Under the pieces are notes generated by a model. It searched no databases. It was not told the origin of the DNA and saw nothing but the letters and a program-made list of their open reading frames with translations. The translations under genes and the position numbers were made by a program. DNA of 64,000 nt from Shimia sp040370365 (lineage in GTDB: Bacteria > Pseudomonadota > Alphaproteobacteria > Rhodobacterales > Rhodobacteraceae), in contig NZ_BAABWQ010000003.1 of assembly GCF_040370365.1 (NCBI RefSeq), positions 889,226 through 953,225 of the forward strand, given 5' to 3'. This document shows positions 43,442 through 53,101 of this stretch, in pieces (position 1 is the stretch's first letter; every line of letters begins with the position of its first letter).

Positions 43442-45184
43442 TTACTCTGCCGCAACCGTGGAGCCGACACGCTGCTCGTAGTAGGCGTTCTTTTCGTCTT
43501 CGGCGATTTCCACCACGTAGGGCTGCACCTCTTTCTTGGCGTGGGACGGTTTGCCGTTGGCGCCCTTGGTCAAAATGGTGTGGCAGAACCAGTTTTCGTC
43601 GTCCCGTTCGTATTCCACTCGGTTGTGATAAAGCCCCCAACGGCTTTCCGTGCGGTAGATCGAAGCGGAGGCTGCCATGTCGGCGCAATCCAAAATGGAA
43701 GAGGCCTCAAGTGCGCGCATTAGCTCGTGTGCGTCACGCACATACATGCCTTGCTCCATGTCATCGCGCACTTCTTCAAAACGCTGTTGCGCCAATTCCA
43801 TTTTGGCCGTGACTTTTGGAGGCTGCAGATAGTCATTCACCAAACGACGGGTTTTATACTCGATCTGGTTGGGTGGAATGCCATCGTCGCGTTTGGTCGG
43901 CGCGAGCACGCGGGTACGTTCTGCTTCCACCTCGCCCTCGTCAAAGGAGGCAAAATCCACGTCTGCGATGAAGTCCGCCGCATCCAATCCGGCAAAGGCG
44001 CCGTTGGTGAAAGCACCGAGCATATAGTTGTGAGGCACGTTGGCCATATCACCTGCCGCATAGAGCCCTGGAATGGTGGTGCGTGCGTGTTCATCCACAA
44101 AGACACCACTCGCAGAGTGACCGGAGCAAAAACCAATTTCAGAGATGTGCATCTCGATCATCTGCTTACGATAATCGGTGCCACGACCTGCGTGAAAATG
44201 TCCTCGCGTTGGACGCTCCACAATGTGCAGCACGCGCTCGATCTCAGCCACGGTTTCTTCGGCCAAGTGGTTGAGTTTCAAATATACTGGCCCCTTGCCG
44301 CCCTGCAGTTCGTCATAGAACTCCTGCATCATCTGGCCCGACCAATAATCGCATTCAATGAAGCGTTCGCCTTTAGCGTTCGCCGTGTATCCTCCCATTG
44401 GCCCAGCGACATAGGCACAGGCCGGACCGTTGTAATCCTTGATCAGCGGATTGATTTGATAGCATTCCAAATTCGCCAGCCCGGCGCCTGCGTGGTACGC
44501 CATAGAATACCCTTCACCGGAGTTCGACGGGTTTTCGTATGTGCCATACAAGTAGCCAGATGTCGGCAAGCCCAATCGGCCAGCAGCCCCCAAGCCCATG
44601 ATCACGGCTTTGGCACGGACGGTCAGGAACTCCGCAGTCCGTGTATTCACACAGATGGCACCGGCAATGCGCCCTTCGCCAGTCAGTAAGCGGGTGGCCA
44701 TGAAGCGGTTAACGATGTTGATGCGCGCCTTGCGCAGTTGGCGATATAGCGCCTTCTTTACTGTGTCACCGTTGGGCATCGGCAAAACATAGGTGCCGAT
44801 GTGGTGCACTTTTTTGACGTCATATTCACCGTTCAAGTCTTTCTGAAAACGGATGCCAAACTCGTCGAGTTCTTGAATTATGCCATAACACTCTTCAGCA
44901 TAGCGGTAGACAGCAGCCTGATCACAGATCCCATCATTCGCGATGGTGATTTCTTTGGTGTACTGCTCTGGTGTAGCGTAGCCGGGAATAACTGAATTGT
45001 TCAGCCCGTCCATGCCCATGGAAATGGCGCCAGACCGTTTCACATTTGCTTTGTCCAAAAGCACCACATTGGCTTTCGGGTTTTTGCGTTTGGCTTTCAG
45101 CGCGGCCATTGGTCCGGCGGTGCCCCCGCCAATCACCAATATGTCACAGTCGATCTGTGAAATGCCGTCTAAAATCTCATCCAT
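43442..45184 (-). CDS. AprA-like flavoprotein (fumarate reductase/APS reductase alpha family)
   Basis: 580 residues from ATG 45184 (AAGGAG before it). FAD motif ILVIGGGTAGPMAA at the start, a KRSGAISMGMDG flavin-binding segment and SGHSASGVFVDE plus GLYAAGDM near 375-405 are typical of the family. The C-terminal helical region carries ESRWGLYHNRVEYERDD, as in AprA and succinate dehydrogenase subunits. It is about 60 residues shorter than dissimilatory AprA. With the ferredoxin it would form a two-subunit redox enzyme; no APS-metabolism genes are near, so the substrate is open. Confidence 0.82.
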   Translation of the reverse strand: MDEILDGISQIDCDILVIGGGTAGPMAALKAKRKNPKANVVLLDKANVKRSGAISMGMDGLNNSVIPGYATPEQYTKEITIANDGICDQAAVYRYAEECYGIIQELDEFGIRFQKDLNGEYDVKKVHHIGTYVLPMPNGDTVKKALYRQLRKARINIVNRFMATRLLTGEGRIAGAICVNTRTAEFLTVRAKAVIMGLGAAGRLGLPTSGYLYGTYENPSNSGEGYSMAYHAGAGLANLECYQINPLIKDYNGPACAYVAGPMGGYTANAKGERFIECDYWSGQMMQEFYDELQGGKGPVYLKLNHLAEETVAEIERVLHIVERPTRGHFHAGRGTDYRKQMIEMHISEIGFCSGHSASGVFVDEHARTTIPGLYAAGDMANVPHNYMLGAFTNGAFAGLDAADFIADVDFASFDEGEVEAERTRVLAPTKRDDGIPPNQIEYKTRRLVNDYLQPPKVTAKMELAQQRFEEVRDDMEQGMYVRDAHELMRALEASSILDCADMAASASIYRTESRWGLYHNRVEYERDDENWFCHTILTKGANGKPSHAKKEVQPYVVEIAEDEKNAYYEQRVGSTVAAE

Positions 45185-45244
45185 TGCGGGCTCCTTGCTG
45201 GCTTTGGCACTAGCGTCTCGCCGCAGCGCGGCGTGATATGTCAA

Positions 45245-45535
45245 TTAATTGTCAAGCTGGTCGGAAAGTTCACGCAGATAGACAAATGGGTAGATTGCAT
45301 GGTCATGACCGTCTGAAAAATGAACATTCACGCCTGCAGGGCCGAACTGATGTAACGCGGTGATCGACAGGTCAGGCGCAACTTGGACGCAACCAAAGTC
45401 GATCTTTTGGCGAATCGTCCAAGCGTCGCGCGCCTGCTCTCGCAAGTATGCAGCAGGCAGGGTTGTGACGTCGCCGTCATGCCATGTGATGTCGAGCGCT
45501 TTGCAGTCGTCTGTAGCTGTGAGTTGGTCGATCAT
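45245..45535 (-). CDS. DUF971-domain protein
   Basis: 96 residues from ATG 45535 (GGAGA before it). It matches the DUF971 / gamma-butyrobetaine-hydroxylase N-terminal-like domain: ITWHDGDVTTLPAAYLRE and GPAGVNVHFSDGHDHAIYPFVYLREL. In full-length hydroxylases this domain binds zinc, but the usual zinc cysteines are not evident here. It precedes the AprA-like gene by 60 bases on the same strand and seems to open that operon. Stand-alone DUF971 proteins often occur beside Fe-S assembly genes. Confidence 0.8.
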   Translation of the reverse strand: MIDQLTATDDCKALDITWHDGDVTTLPAAYLREQARDAWTIRQKIDFGCVQVAPDLSITALHQFGPAGVNVHFSDGHDHAIYPFVYLRELSDQLDN

Positions 45536-45658
45536 TTGGTATCTCCGCAAGTTCTGAAAGAACCATGCGGCACACACGCGAGGACCAAATAGCAATTAGT
45601 TTACGGACAGGCCTTCTGCAGCGCGGCAAAACAGCAGAAACGCGAAAGGGAACCCACA

Positions 45659-46000
45659 ATGACCTATGTTGTCACCGACAATTGCATTGCTTGTAAGTAC
45701 ACCGACTGTGTGTCTGTGTGCCCGGTGGATTGTTTTTATGAAGGCGAGAACATGCTCGTCATTGATCCTGATGAATGCATTGACTGTGGCGTTTGTGAGC
45801 CGGAGTGCCCGGCAGATGCGATCCGCGCCGACACGGAGCCAAACATGGAGCCGTGGGTGGCTTTCAATGCAAAATATGCGGCGCTTTGGCCAGTCATCAC
45901 CGAGGCGAAAGAGCCTCTCGCCGAAGCTGACACGCTCGACGGGCTGGCGGGTAAACTGGACACTCACTTCTCTGAAGCTCCGGCGTCTCAGGCTGTATAA
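45659..46000 (+). CDS. fdxA: 7Fe ferredoxin FdxA
   Basis: 113 residues. The N-terminal cluster motifs are those of FdxA: CIACKYTDCVSVCPVDCF for the [3Fe-4S] site and CIDCGVCEPECP for the [4Fe-4S] site. The C-terminal extension of about 55 residues is normal for the alphaproteobacterial form. It is a soluble low-potential electron carrier. GGGAACCC precedes ATG 45659. It is divergent from DUF971/AprA and 11 bases ahead of a ferredoxin-NADP reductase gene, its likely electron partner. Confidence 0.93.
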   Translation: MTYVVTDNCIACKYTDCVSVCPVDCFYEGENMLVIDPDECIDCGVCEPECPADAIRADTEPNMEPWVAFNAKYAALWPVITEAKEPLAEADTLDGLAGKLDTHFSEAPASQAV

Positions 46001-46011
46001 GGACACATGCT

Positions 46012-46800
46012 ATGAATGCTCCTGCAAAAATTCTTCCTGACTCGCAAACCATCACCTCCGTACACCATTGGACCGAAAGCCTATTCTCGTTTAGGGTCAC
46101 CCGCCCACAATCACTGCGTTTCCGGTCTGGCGAGTTTGTTATGATTGGTCTGCCAAATGAGGACGGAAAACCGCTGTTGCGGGCCTATTCTATCGCGTCA
46201 CCCAGCTGGGACGAAGAGCTTGAGTTCTACTCCATCAAAGTCCCGGACGGCCCTCTGACATCGAGGCTTCAGAAAATTGAGCCGGGCGACGAGATCATTT
46301 TGCGGCCCAAGCCTGTTGGGACTTTGGTCTTGGATGCGTTGCTTCCCGGAAAGCGGCTTTGGATGATCGCGACAGGCACCGGTATTGCGCCTTTCGCGTC
46401 TTTGCTGCGCGACCCGGAAACTTGGGAATCTTATGATGAGGTCATTGTCGCCCACACTTGCCGCACCAAAGAGGAACTATCATATGGCGCGGCGATTGTT
46501 GATGTGTTGCCTAACGATCCGCTCATTGGCGAGTTGGTTAGCGACAAACTGCGTTACTACCCGACAACGACACGTGCACACTCGGCCATTGAGGGCCGTA
46601 TTAGCGATCACATTCGCGACGGCCGCGTATTTGAGGCGTTGGGCATTCCTGCGTGGCAGCCGGAAGCAGATCGGGTCATGATTTGCGGGAACCTCGCGCT
46701 CAACAAAGACATAAGGGCACTGTGCAAAGGCCATGGTCTGTTGGAAGGGGCAAATTCCGACCCAAAACATTTCGTTGTTGAGAAAGCCTTCATTGACTAA
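46012..46800 (+). CDS. fpr: Ferredoxin-NADP(+) reductase
   Basis: 262 residues, the usual length of the bacterial Fpr subclass. FAD site RAYSIASP, NADP site GTGIAPFASLLRDPET and the C-terminal ICGN...KHFVVEKAF ending are as expected. It exchanges electrons between NADPH and ferredoxin, here presumably the FdxA encoded 11 bases upstream and perhaps the AprB-like ferredoxin. Its 3' end overlaps the convergent DsbA-like gene by 11 bases. Confidence 0.93.
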   Translation: MNAPAKILPDSQTITSVHHWTESLFSFRVTRPQSLRFRSGEFVMIGLPNEDGKPLLRAYSIASPSWDEELEFYSIKVPDGPLTSRLQKIEPGDEIILRPKPVGTLVLDALLPGKRLWMIATGTGIAPFASLLRDPETWESYDEVIVAHTCRTKEELSYGAAIVDVLPNDPLIGELVSDKLRYYPTTTRAHSAIEGRISDHIRDGRVFEALGIPAWQPEADRVMICGNLALNKDIRALCKGHGLLEGANSDPKHFVVEKAFID

Positions 46801-47485
46801 GCCAAATCCGCTTTAGATCTTCAATGTCCACAGTACCGAACGTCACGCTGTTCGGCGTTACAAAGGCAGGTGTCCCCGCAATGCCCAGCGCAATCGCAAG
46901 ATCGCGATTATACGCAATGCGTTGGGAGATCTCTTCGCTTTCCATGACCCGCTCGACTGTGGAAAAGTCAAGTTCCTCGCCCTTCGCGATGGACGCAAAT
47001 CGTGCGCTATTTAGCGGCCCCCTGAGGTTCCAAAGTTCCTTGTGCACGCGCGCATAAACGCTTTCACCTGCCACAGTTTTTACAGCCAAGACAAACCGCG
47101 CCGCGCGCTCCGATCCTGGAGTCAGGATAGGAAGATGGCGCATTTCGATCCGCACCTTTGGATGGGACTCAACCAAGGTTTCCAAATACGGATGCACGGC
47201 TTTGCAAGGCGCACATTTGTAGTCAAAGAACTCGATTACCCTGATCGGTGCGTCGCTGTGTCCAATCCCCAAAATGGGTGGCTCATCAAACAATTCTGGG
47301 TGGTTCGAGAGTTTAGCGCGCAGCGCTTGCTTCTGCTCTTTCGCTGCCAAGACTTCGAGCGCCTCGATAATGACTTCCGGGTTGTTTAGAATGTACTCGC
47401 GGATACGCGAATTCAAATCCCGCTCATGCGCGACGGACACTGAGGCGAGCAGCAATAACGGCAAGAGTGAAAGAAGAACGCGCAT
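46790..47485 (-). CDS. DsbA-family thiol-disulfide oxidoreductase
   Basis: 231 residues from ATG 47485, which starts a Sec signal peptide (LLPLLLLASVSVAHA-like, cleaved after about 20). The mature part has an N-terminal helical segment (about 25-65) and then a thioredoxin-like DsbA domain with active site CAPC (91-94) and the cis-proline in GTPAFV. This layout matches the DsbA/Com1/ScsC-like group. It acts on periplasmic disulfides. The 480 bases upstream hold no supported gene. Confidence 0.85.
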   Translation of the reverse strand: MRVLLSLLPLLLLASVSVAHERDLNSRIREYILNNPEVIIEALEVLAAKEQKQALRAKLSNHPELFDEPPILGIGHSDAPIRVIEFFDYKCAPCKAVHPYLETLVESHPKVRIEMRHLPILTPGSERAARFVLAVKTVAGESVYARVHKELWNLRGPLNSARFASIAKGEELDFSTVERVMESEEISQRIAYNRDLAIALGIAGTPAFVTPNSVTFGTVDIEDLKRIWLSQ

Positions 47486-48044
47486 CGTTTCGTTTCCAAG
47501 GATGAAACATCCTATGCCCCCTAGAAACGAAGCGTCGCACATATTGCTTTGTTCACTCCCCAAACGCGCAACATGCTCAAAGACCTAACAGCATATAGCG
47601 CGTTCGCTCAATTCTCCTGCAAGTTTGAAAGATCACGTTGCCTACTTCAGCGCTGTCAATTGCGCATCCAGAATAGACAGTTTCCGATACTTTGACCACC
47701 TAAGCGACACCAAGTCGGTGTGTTTAGATAAAGGCTGAAAAACGCCCGTCCCGCACAGCCACCAAATTGCCCAAGAACACATTTCCGATAAAAATCAAAA
47801 ATTTATGTCACTTTTTCGGAAGCTTTTTATCTTTGCCAACTGCCGGTCTGACGCCGGAGAACAATAAACGTCAGCCACCGCAAAGCACAGGAAACGAACT
47901 GCGCAAAGTTGAGCAGGTCACACCATATTTAGCGCGAGAAATTGAACGCATTCTCGTTTTGGCCTTCAAAGCGGAGACGCCCTGAACTCCCCAAAAACTA
48001 GTTATACTCATCCCGCTTTCGCCTAGACGTTCATTCCCTGCACC
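47486..48044. other. Gap without supported gene
   Basis: It separates the DsbA-like start from the end of the cyclase gene, both on the minus strand. A 72-residue plus-strand frame (47767-47985) lacks a ribosome site and any motif. The part next to 47485 should contain the DsbA promoter. Confidence 0.4.
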
Positions 48045-49724
48045 TCATTCCCTCATACCGGCCTTCCGTAGACCTGAAATGTAGTGGTTCTCCTCGCCCT
48101 CGATCGCAAAAACATTCCGCGCCAAAATTGAGGCAATACTATCATCTGGATGCAGTAGAAGAGCGGTCTCTAAAGACTCTATTGCCTCTCCCTGACGGCC
48201 CAAATGCGCGTGTGCGGCAGCCAGCACTCGGTAGAGAGTGGCATATCCAACATTGAGGTTTAGCCCTTCTTTGGCCAGCCGTACTGCGGCTTCATCGTCG
48301 CCAACCTGTAGCGTAGCCATTGCGAGCCCACCTCTGATTGACAGCGCCCAGGGACTTTTTCCTCCCAAAACAAGAGCTTTCTTAAAACAATCAATGGCCG
48401 CAGTGTTGTCGCCGATCCAAATATACGACCAGCCACTCAAAGCTAAAGTGACAAAATCAGATGACGATTGACGCAGCGCGTATTCAACTATCGCGCGCAG
48501 GTGAGCTGGCTCCCGATGCTGCGAATAAGTTGTTACGCCAAGGGCAAGGCGTAAAAGAGAATGGTTCTCCACCAATGGCGCAGCTGCCGAGCACCAAGCC
48601 GGTACAAATTGTGCGTATTTTTGTGCTACTTGCTCATAACCCATCACGGTTGCGGACAAATAAGAGACAAGGGCCAACGCAAACGGATGCGGCAAAGAGG
48701 GATCTTTTTGAATCGCCGCGCTCGAATACTCCAAAGCAGACGCAAATGCGTCCGGATCCAGTCGATCTATAGCGATTTGACCGCGCAATTCACATTGGTG
48801 CGCTGTCATGTCGTCGATCGACAACTTATCTAGCTGCCGACGTTCGCTATCAAATGTCGCCGTCATAATCTGACTCGTAAGGAGTTCAGCTGTTTCATCC
48901 TGCCAGTCAAATGCATTGCCCAAGTCACCATCAATCTTGGTGGACCAGAGTTCCAACCCGTCCGGGTCCGTGTATTTAATTTCAAGCCTGAGACGGTCGC
49001 CACTTGCCCGTATTCGCCCCGACAAGACATAGCATCGGCGGCCCGTTTCTCTTGCAGTCACCGAAAGCCAATGCGTCGCGCCAAGATAGGTCATCAAGTC
49101 ACCGGTAAGCGCATCCGAAAGCTCACTGATTTCATCCCGCGGATCGGACGTTTCAATACAGCAAATAACAATCTGAGGCCGTTGTGATGCACCAGTATCG
49201 ATCGTTTTTTGTCCTGGGAGCGAGCCTCGCGTCCACACACGAACTGGTCTCGAAATATTCTTTAGATCATGTTCGCCGGCATCATCAAATGAGGGCCGAA
49301 GAGTTCCATCTAGACTTCCAAATACAGCATCAGAAATCACAATACTGCCGGGCGCAGCAATTTTCTCCAACCGGGCCGCAATATTTACACCGTCGCCAAA
49401 AACATCTTCCTCCTCTTCAACAACGTCGCCAAGATGCAGGCCCAGGCGAAGTTGAATATTTGGAATTTTCTGGCTTAAATCTTGTGCGAGTAGATCCTGA
49501 ATTTGAAGCGCACATGTGGCAGCATCCGCAGCTGCGCTAAACAGGACAATCCAGCCGTCCCCCATGCTTTTCACGACCCTACCACGCCGAGAAGCCACCG
49601 TAGGGCCGAATATTTCCGTTCTCAGCCGTCTAAGAGACGTTAGGGTTCCCTCGGTATCGTCACCAAGCAACTTAGAGTATCCAGCGACATCTGCCGCCAA
49701 CACCGCAGCGAGACTTCGCCTCAT
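48045..49724 (-). CDS. Class III adenylate/guanylate cyclase with C-terminal TPR-like repeats
   Basis: 559 residues from ATG 49724, which has GGGGA 8 bases upstream; ATG 49739 is the alternative. Residues about 6-170 form a class III cyclase domain: first metal Asp12 (AADVAGYS), second Asp56 (SMGDGW) and Asn114/Arg118 in GVNIAARLE. A middle region of about 130 residues is followed by TPR-like helical repeats (from about 310). It likely makes cAMP in response to protein contact. It belongs to the rhizobial/roseobacter CyaA-like TPR group. No membrane segment is visible. Confidence 0.88.
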   Translation of the reverse strand: MRRSLAAVLAADVAGYSKLLGDDTEGTLTSLRRLRTEIFGPTVASRRGRVVKSMGDGWIVLFSAAADAATCALQIQDLLAQDLSQKIPNIQLRLGLHLGDVVEEEEDVFGDGVNIAARLEKIAAPGSIVISDAVFGSLDGTLRPSFDDAGEHDLKNISRPVRVWTRGSLPGQKTIDTGASQRPQIVICCIETSDPRDEISELSDALTGDLMTYLGATHWLSVTARETGRRCYVLSGRIRASGDRLRLEIKYTDPDGLELWSTKIDGDLGNAFDWQDETAELLTSQIMTATFDSERRQLDKLSIDDMTAHQCELRGQIAIDRLDPDAFASALEYSSAAIQKDPSLPHPFALALVSYLSATVMGYEQVAQKYAQFVPAWCSAAAPLVENHSLLRLALGVTTYSQHREPAHLRAIVEYALRQSSSDFVTLALSGWSYIWIGDNTAAIDCFKKALVLGGKSPWALSIRGGLAMATLQVGDDEAAVRLAKEGLNLNVGYATLYRVLAAAHAHLGRQGEAIESLETALLLHPDDSIASILARNVFAIEGEENHYISGLRKAGMRE

Positions 49725-49926
49725 GCGTGAGTTCCCCATACTGTATCATTCTGCTCGCCTAGACAATCTTGGCCAAGGCACGGTCAAATAACAAGTATTT
49801 CGTCATCTCGGAAACGATGGGAAGGGGCAAGAATGGAGATCCTTGGCATTAATTTCTGTCGTTGAAAGAGAGCCGGAAAGGGTTAACACTCTGAAATGAA
49901 GTCTCTTATGAAAGGTGACCGTAGTC

Positions 49927-50826
49927 ATGCATTTGGATTGGAGCCATGTTCAAATTCAGTTGAAAGACCTGGGGTGTTACTCCGGAAAAGTTGACGGAAT
50001 CCGAGGACCTCAGACCAAAACCGCGATCCGAACCTTTCAGAAACGCATGGGACTAGAAGACGATGGCGTCGTGGGTGAAAAAACACGGACCGCTTTGAAC
50101 GCACACTGTTCAATTCTGGATTGTTCGGTTTCAACTGCTGCCGAGCTTGTGAAAGTTTCATATGCCGTCAAGAAGAAGGGGCTCAATGAAATCAATAAGT
50201 CCCTGAGAAAACAACATGGTCTTTGGATTGTAAGTCAGTGTCCTGTGCCAGGAGTTGAGGCCTACATGCTCAACAACAGGTGTTTGTTGGTTCCAGGAAG
50301 TAATTCATTTTGGGACTATGCGAAGTTTAATCTACGCCTGTTAAATTTCGGAATGCCGCGGCTTACTCTGAGATTGAGTAAGCGCGATCGGCAGGACGAC
50401 AAGAATACTGTCCGGGCTGATTCTGGGATTGTCTGGCACCAGGGTTTCTTCACGCATGCGCACCATATCAACAAGTGGATTGGTTCGGACCCGGCCAATT
50501 GGCCACGACTGATTGTAGGACATTCTCTTGGCGCGGCCTCCGCTCAGATCCTGTCCACGATCTGGTCCACACCTTCAATCGGTTTTGCCGCGCCTCGAAT
50601 TCGCAAGTCAGCCGTGCCGTCTAAGTATAGGAACCTGTCTTTATCTATTTGTAGAAACGACGACCTCGTGTGCCGTTTCCCTCGTGGCTTTAAACGGATG
50701 GGGGAGTCCAGAATTCTCATTCACAAATCTCCGGCAAAGGGACTAAACCACAAAATGTCCGCGTATATTGACGCAATGCAAAACAGAGTCTCCGGTTTGG
50801 ATATTCCGAGACGATGGGATCCTTAA
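49927..50826 (+). CDS. Peptidoglycan-binding domain fused to class 3 lipase-like hydrolase
   Basis: 299 residues from ATG 49927, preceded by AAAGGTGA. Residues about 6-60 are a PGRP_1 peptidoglycan-binding unit (VQIQLKDLGCYSGKVDGIRGPQTKTAI). Then comes an alpha/beta hydrolase of the fungal-lipase type: WHQGFFTHAH, GHSLG with Ser200, NDDLV with a candidate Asp246, and His275 in NHKMSAY. There is no signal peptide, so an external or phage-like export route, or a cytoplasmic role, must be considered. A lytic or toxin-like effector is one option; no immunity gene is visible nearby. Confidence 0.82.
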   Translation: MHLDWSHVQIQLKDLGCYSGKVDGIRGPQTKTAIRTFQKRMGLEDDGVVGEKTRTALNAHCSILDCSVSTAAELVKVSYAVKKKGLNEINKSLRKQHGLWIVSQCPVPGVEAYMLNNRCLLVPGSNSFWDYAKFNLRLLNFGMPRLTLRLSKRDRQDDKNTVRADSGIVWHQGFFTHAHHINKWIGSDPANWPRLIVGHSLGAASAQILSTIWSTPSIGFAAPRIRKSAVPSKYRNLSLSICRNDDLVCRFPRGFKRMGESRILIHKSPAKGLNHKMSAYIDAMQNRVSGLDIPRRWDP

Positions 50827-51403
50827 CTGGATGGCACGGGGGATTGGATCTCTTATTCAAACCGTGGCGAAAACTGGTATCTGCTGTGTTACACGAATAT
50901 TGCCCAATCTCGGGCGAAGCACGCATATTGCGGTTTTAAAACAGGAAGAAGTTGATCGGAGCAACCTGACCAAATCTTCTCCGAGCCAACCATGAGTTCC
51001 TCATCCACCCGCTTCTCAACCAGAGTAAACGTGCCCTCGAAACCTTCGAAGCAGACAGGTTGCTGATTTTACTGTGCAGGTCAGAGGTGTGATATTCGCG
51101 GATGTCAGAACTTCGGCGACCTTCAACTGTGTAAGATCATAACCGTGAAGCTTGCTGCCGATCTCCATGCTGAGGGGAGCAAGGTCACGATGGTTGTCGG
51201 CAATCTCGCATACCGCCCCGATCCCACCTTCCTCCTCGGAAGTCAGTTTCCTGTTGTTGCGGGAGCTTGATGTGCTTGAAGGGTACCACAAGAATACAGC
51301 AGCTTGAGAATTGCAGAGCTTCTCTGCAAGATCACGTAGACGTCTGCTTTGCAGAATTCCATCATTCGGTTTCAGTCCAGCCAGAAGTGCCTTGGGTTGT
51401 CGA
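50827..51403. other. Gap between convergent genes; unrecognised minus-strand ORF
   Basis: A 164-codon minus-strand frame (51016-51510) overlaps the last 107 bases of rhaK in another frame. It contains no recognised motif and no good ribosome site, so it may be noise or a decayed gene. No other feature is seen here. Confidence 0.35.
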
Positions 51404-52786
51404 TCAGCTTTGTGACACCAAGTTGAGCCATCGCTCTGCGTAACTGGAAAAGCGCCGATTTCTTGGTTTTTGGATTGAAAAGCTGCTCCCAGATTTCGCC
51501 GGCTTGTCAATCAACATTGCGGCGCCAATACTGGTTCCAGTCTGTGACAGCGCGGCCTCGACGCGGCCTTCGCGGAGCGAATTGAGCATACCTAAGTAGT
51601 CTGAGTTTCTCGCAAATGGGCCTTCGACGATGATCTTTCTTCCACCGCCAGTCAGGTCAAGGCAACAATCAGTCATCAATGCAAGATAAAGAGAGAGCGC
51701 GTAGATGCGTTGACCATCCGTCTCAGGCGGGGCAGACCACTGCATCTTCTTTCCGGGGAATGGCCCGCTGCCCGCTACCACAGACGGCAGCAGCATAATC
51801 TGTTTTTTGTGCACCTGATCGCGATCCCGATCCGTGGGAATCACGTCTGAACCGTTGCGTATGATTTCGTATTCTCTCCCCCCCATAAACCGGGCGGAAG
51901 GCACTGGTTCACCTAGAGCATTTACATTGATCAGGGTGTCTCGTTGGGCATCCAGTTGCGGTGCCCGCTTGCCGCCCAAGGTCATGCAAACCACCCAAGT
52001 TCCCGTAGAGACAACGGAGATCGACTGGGAACCCTGATTGAGATACGGCACCAAAGATGCGTTGCTATCATGAATGCCACAAACAACCGGCGTATCAGGC
52101 GAGAGGCCGGTAGTTCGACTGACGGTTTTGTCCAAATTTCCCAGGTCATCAGAGGACTTCCGTGATGGGGCAAGTTTATCTGATATCCCCAACTGCGCGA
52201 CCAGAGACGACGGCTTTCTGTCCCATGGGTTCCAAAGATCGGTGTGGCATCCAAGTGATGTTACATCGCAGGCGAGATTTCCAGTCAGCCTATACCCCCA
52301 ATATTGCGGGTAAGTGATCACGTGTTTGGTGCGGTCCAAAAGCGTTGGATCGGTGACAAAGAGCCAATGCAACTGCGCCCCGACATTGAGGCCGCCCGGC
52401 AATCGAGGCGATCCGGTTTCCGAGAAATCCGGCCGTATCTGATCATAGACATCTGCCAAGCCATCAGGCCCGTCGTGCTCGTAGTCTAACATCGGACACG
52501 CCAGCGCACCGTCTTCGTCCAGCAGCACGATGGAGGCGCCGTGCGTTGTTACAGAAATGGCGTCAACACCGTGTTGGGCATGAAACGCGGCGAGGTTTTC
52601 AAGAAAGAACGCCCAATGTCCCTCCAAATCAAAATGCGGATAGGGCGGCCCGGCAAAGACTGTGTTGGGGCGCGTTACCACGGCCAATTCGGTCATAGTC
52701 GCGCCATCGACCAACGCGAGCTTGGCGTTGGTCTTACCAACATCGATCACAGCAATATGGCGAGGGTTTTCAGGCCGAGTGGTCAT
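51404..52786 (-). CDS. rhaK: L-rhamnulose/L-rhamnose sugar kinase (FGGY family)
   Basis: 460 residues from ATG 52786 (ATGA overlap with rhaU). N-terminal phosphate motif IDVGKTNAKLALVD, a VTTHGASIVLLDEDG segment and STGTWVVCM in the ATP domain mark an FGGY carbohydrate kinase. The order rhaR-S-T-P-Q-U-K matches the Rhizobium rhamnose operon, where RhaK phosphorylates the rhamnose-derived ketose and is needed for ABC uptake. Product is rhamnulose 1-phosphate, cleaved by RhaD. It is the last gene of the operon. Confidence 0.88.
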   Translation of the reverse strand: MTTRPENPRHIAVIDVGKTNAKLALVDGATMTELAVVTRPNTVFAGPPYPHFDLEGHWAFFLENLAAFHAQHGVDAISVTTHGASIVLLDEDGALACPMLDYEHDGPDGLADVYDQIRPDFSETGSPRLPGGLNVGAQLHWLFVTDPTLLDRTKHVITYPQYWGYRLTGNLACDVTSLGCHTDLWNPWDRKPSSLVAQLGISDKLAPSRKSSDDLGNLDKTVSRTTGLSPDTPVVCGIHDSNASLVPYLNQGSQSISVVSTGTWVVCMTLGGKRAPQLDAQRDTLINVNALGEPVPSARFMGGREYEIIRNGSDVIPTDRDRDQVHKKQIMLLPSVVAGSGPFPGKKMQWSAPPETDGQRIYALSLYLALMTDCCLDLTGGGRKIIVEGPFARNSDYLGMLNSLREGRVEAALSQTGTSIGAAMLIDKPAKSGSSFSIQKPRNRRFSSYAERWLNLVSQS

Positions 52787-53097
52787 GGCATGTGAAACAC
52801 TTGTTGGAGATCGACTGCAACAGGGCGGTTGTCCGGATAAGTGTTCATAAGATCGGCCATATGAGCCCACCAACGCTTCATGACCGGATGATCTGGCAAG
52901 GCGTCCATTGTGTGGTCCTTGCGTCGCCACAACACGCCAAACAGCTGATTTGTTTCTGCGTGAAAGTGAATGGAGTAGTCCTCTACGCCAGCCTCCTTAA
53001 GAAGCACAACAAGTTCCGGCCAGATATCATCATGGCGCTGACGGTATTCATCCAATTTACCGGGGTGAAGCGTCATACAGAAAGCATACTTTTCCAT
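52783..53097 (-). CDS. rhaU: L-rhamnose mutarotase
   Basis: 104 residues from ATG 53097, the standard length. Family features are KYAFCMTLHPGKLDEYRQRHDDIWPEL near the start, the YSIHFHAETNQLFG segment and WWAHMADLM; the paired histidine and tryptophan residues form the active site. It converts alpha- and beta-L-rhamnose. It lies 4 bases after rhaQ and overlaps rhaK as ATGA. Confidence 0.95.
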   Translation of the reverse strand: MEKYAFCMTLHPGKLDEYRQRHDDIWPELVVLLKEAGVEDYSIHFHAETNQLFGVLWRRKDHTMDALPDHPVMKRWWAHMADLMNTYPDNRPVAVDLQQVFHMP

Positions 53098-53101
53098 CAG
53101 C

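Noticed and set aside
47767..47985. 72-residue ORF in the gap before the cyclase end
   Set aside because: No ribosome site, motif or operon link.
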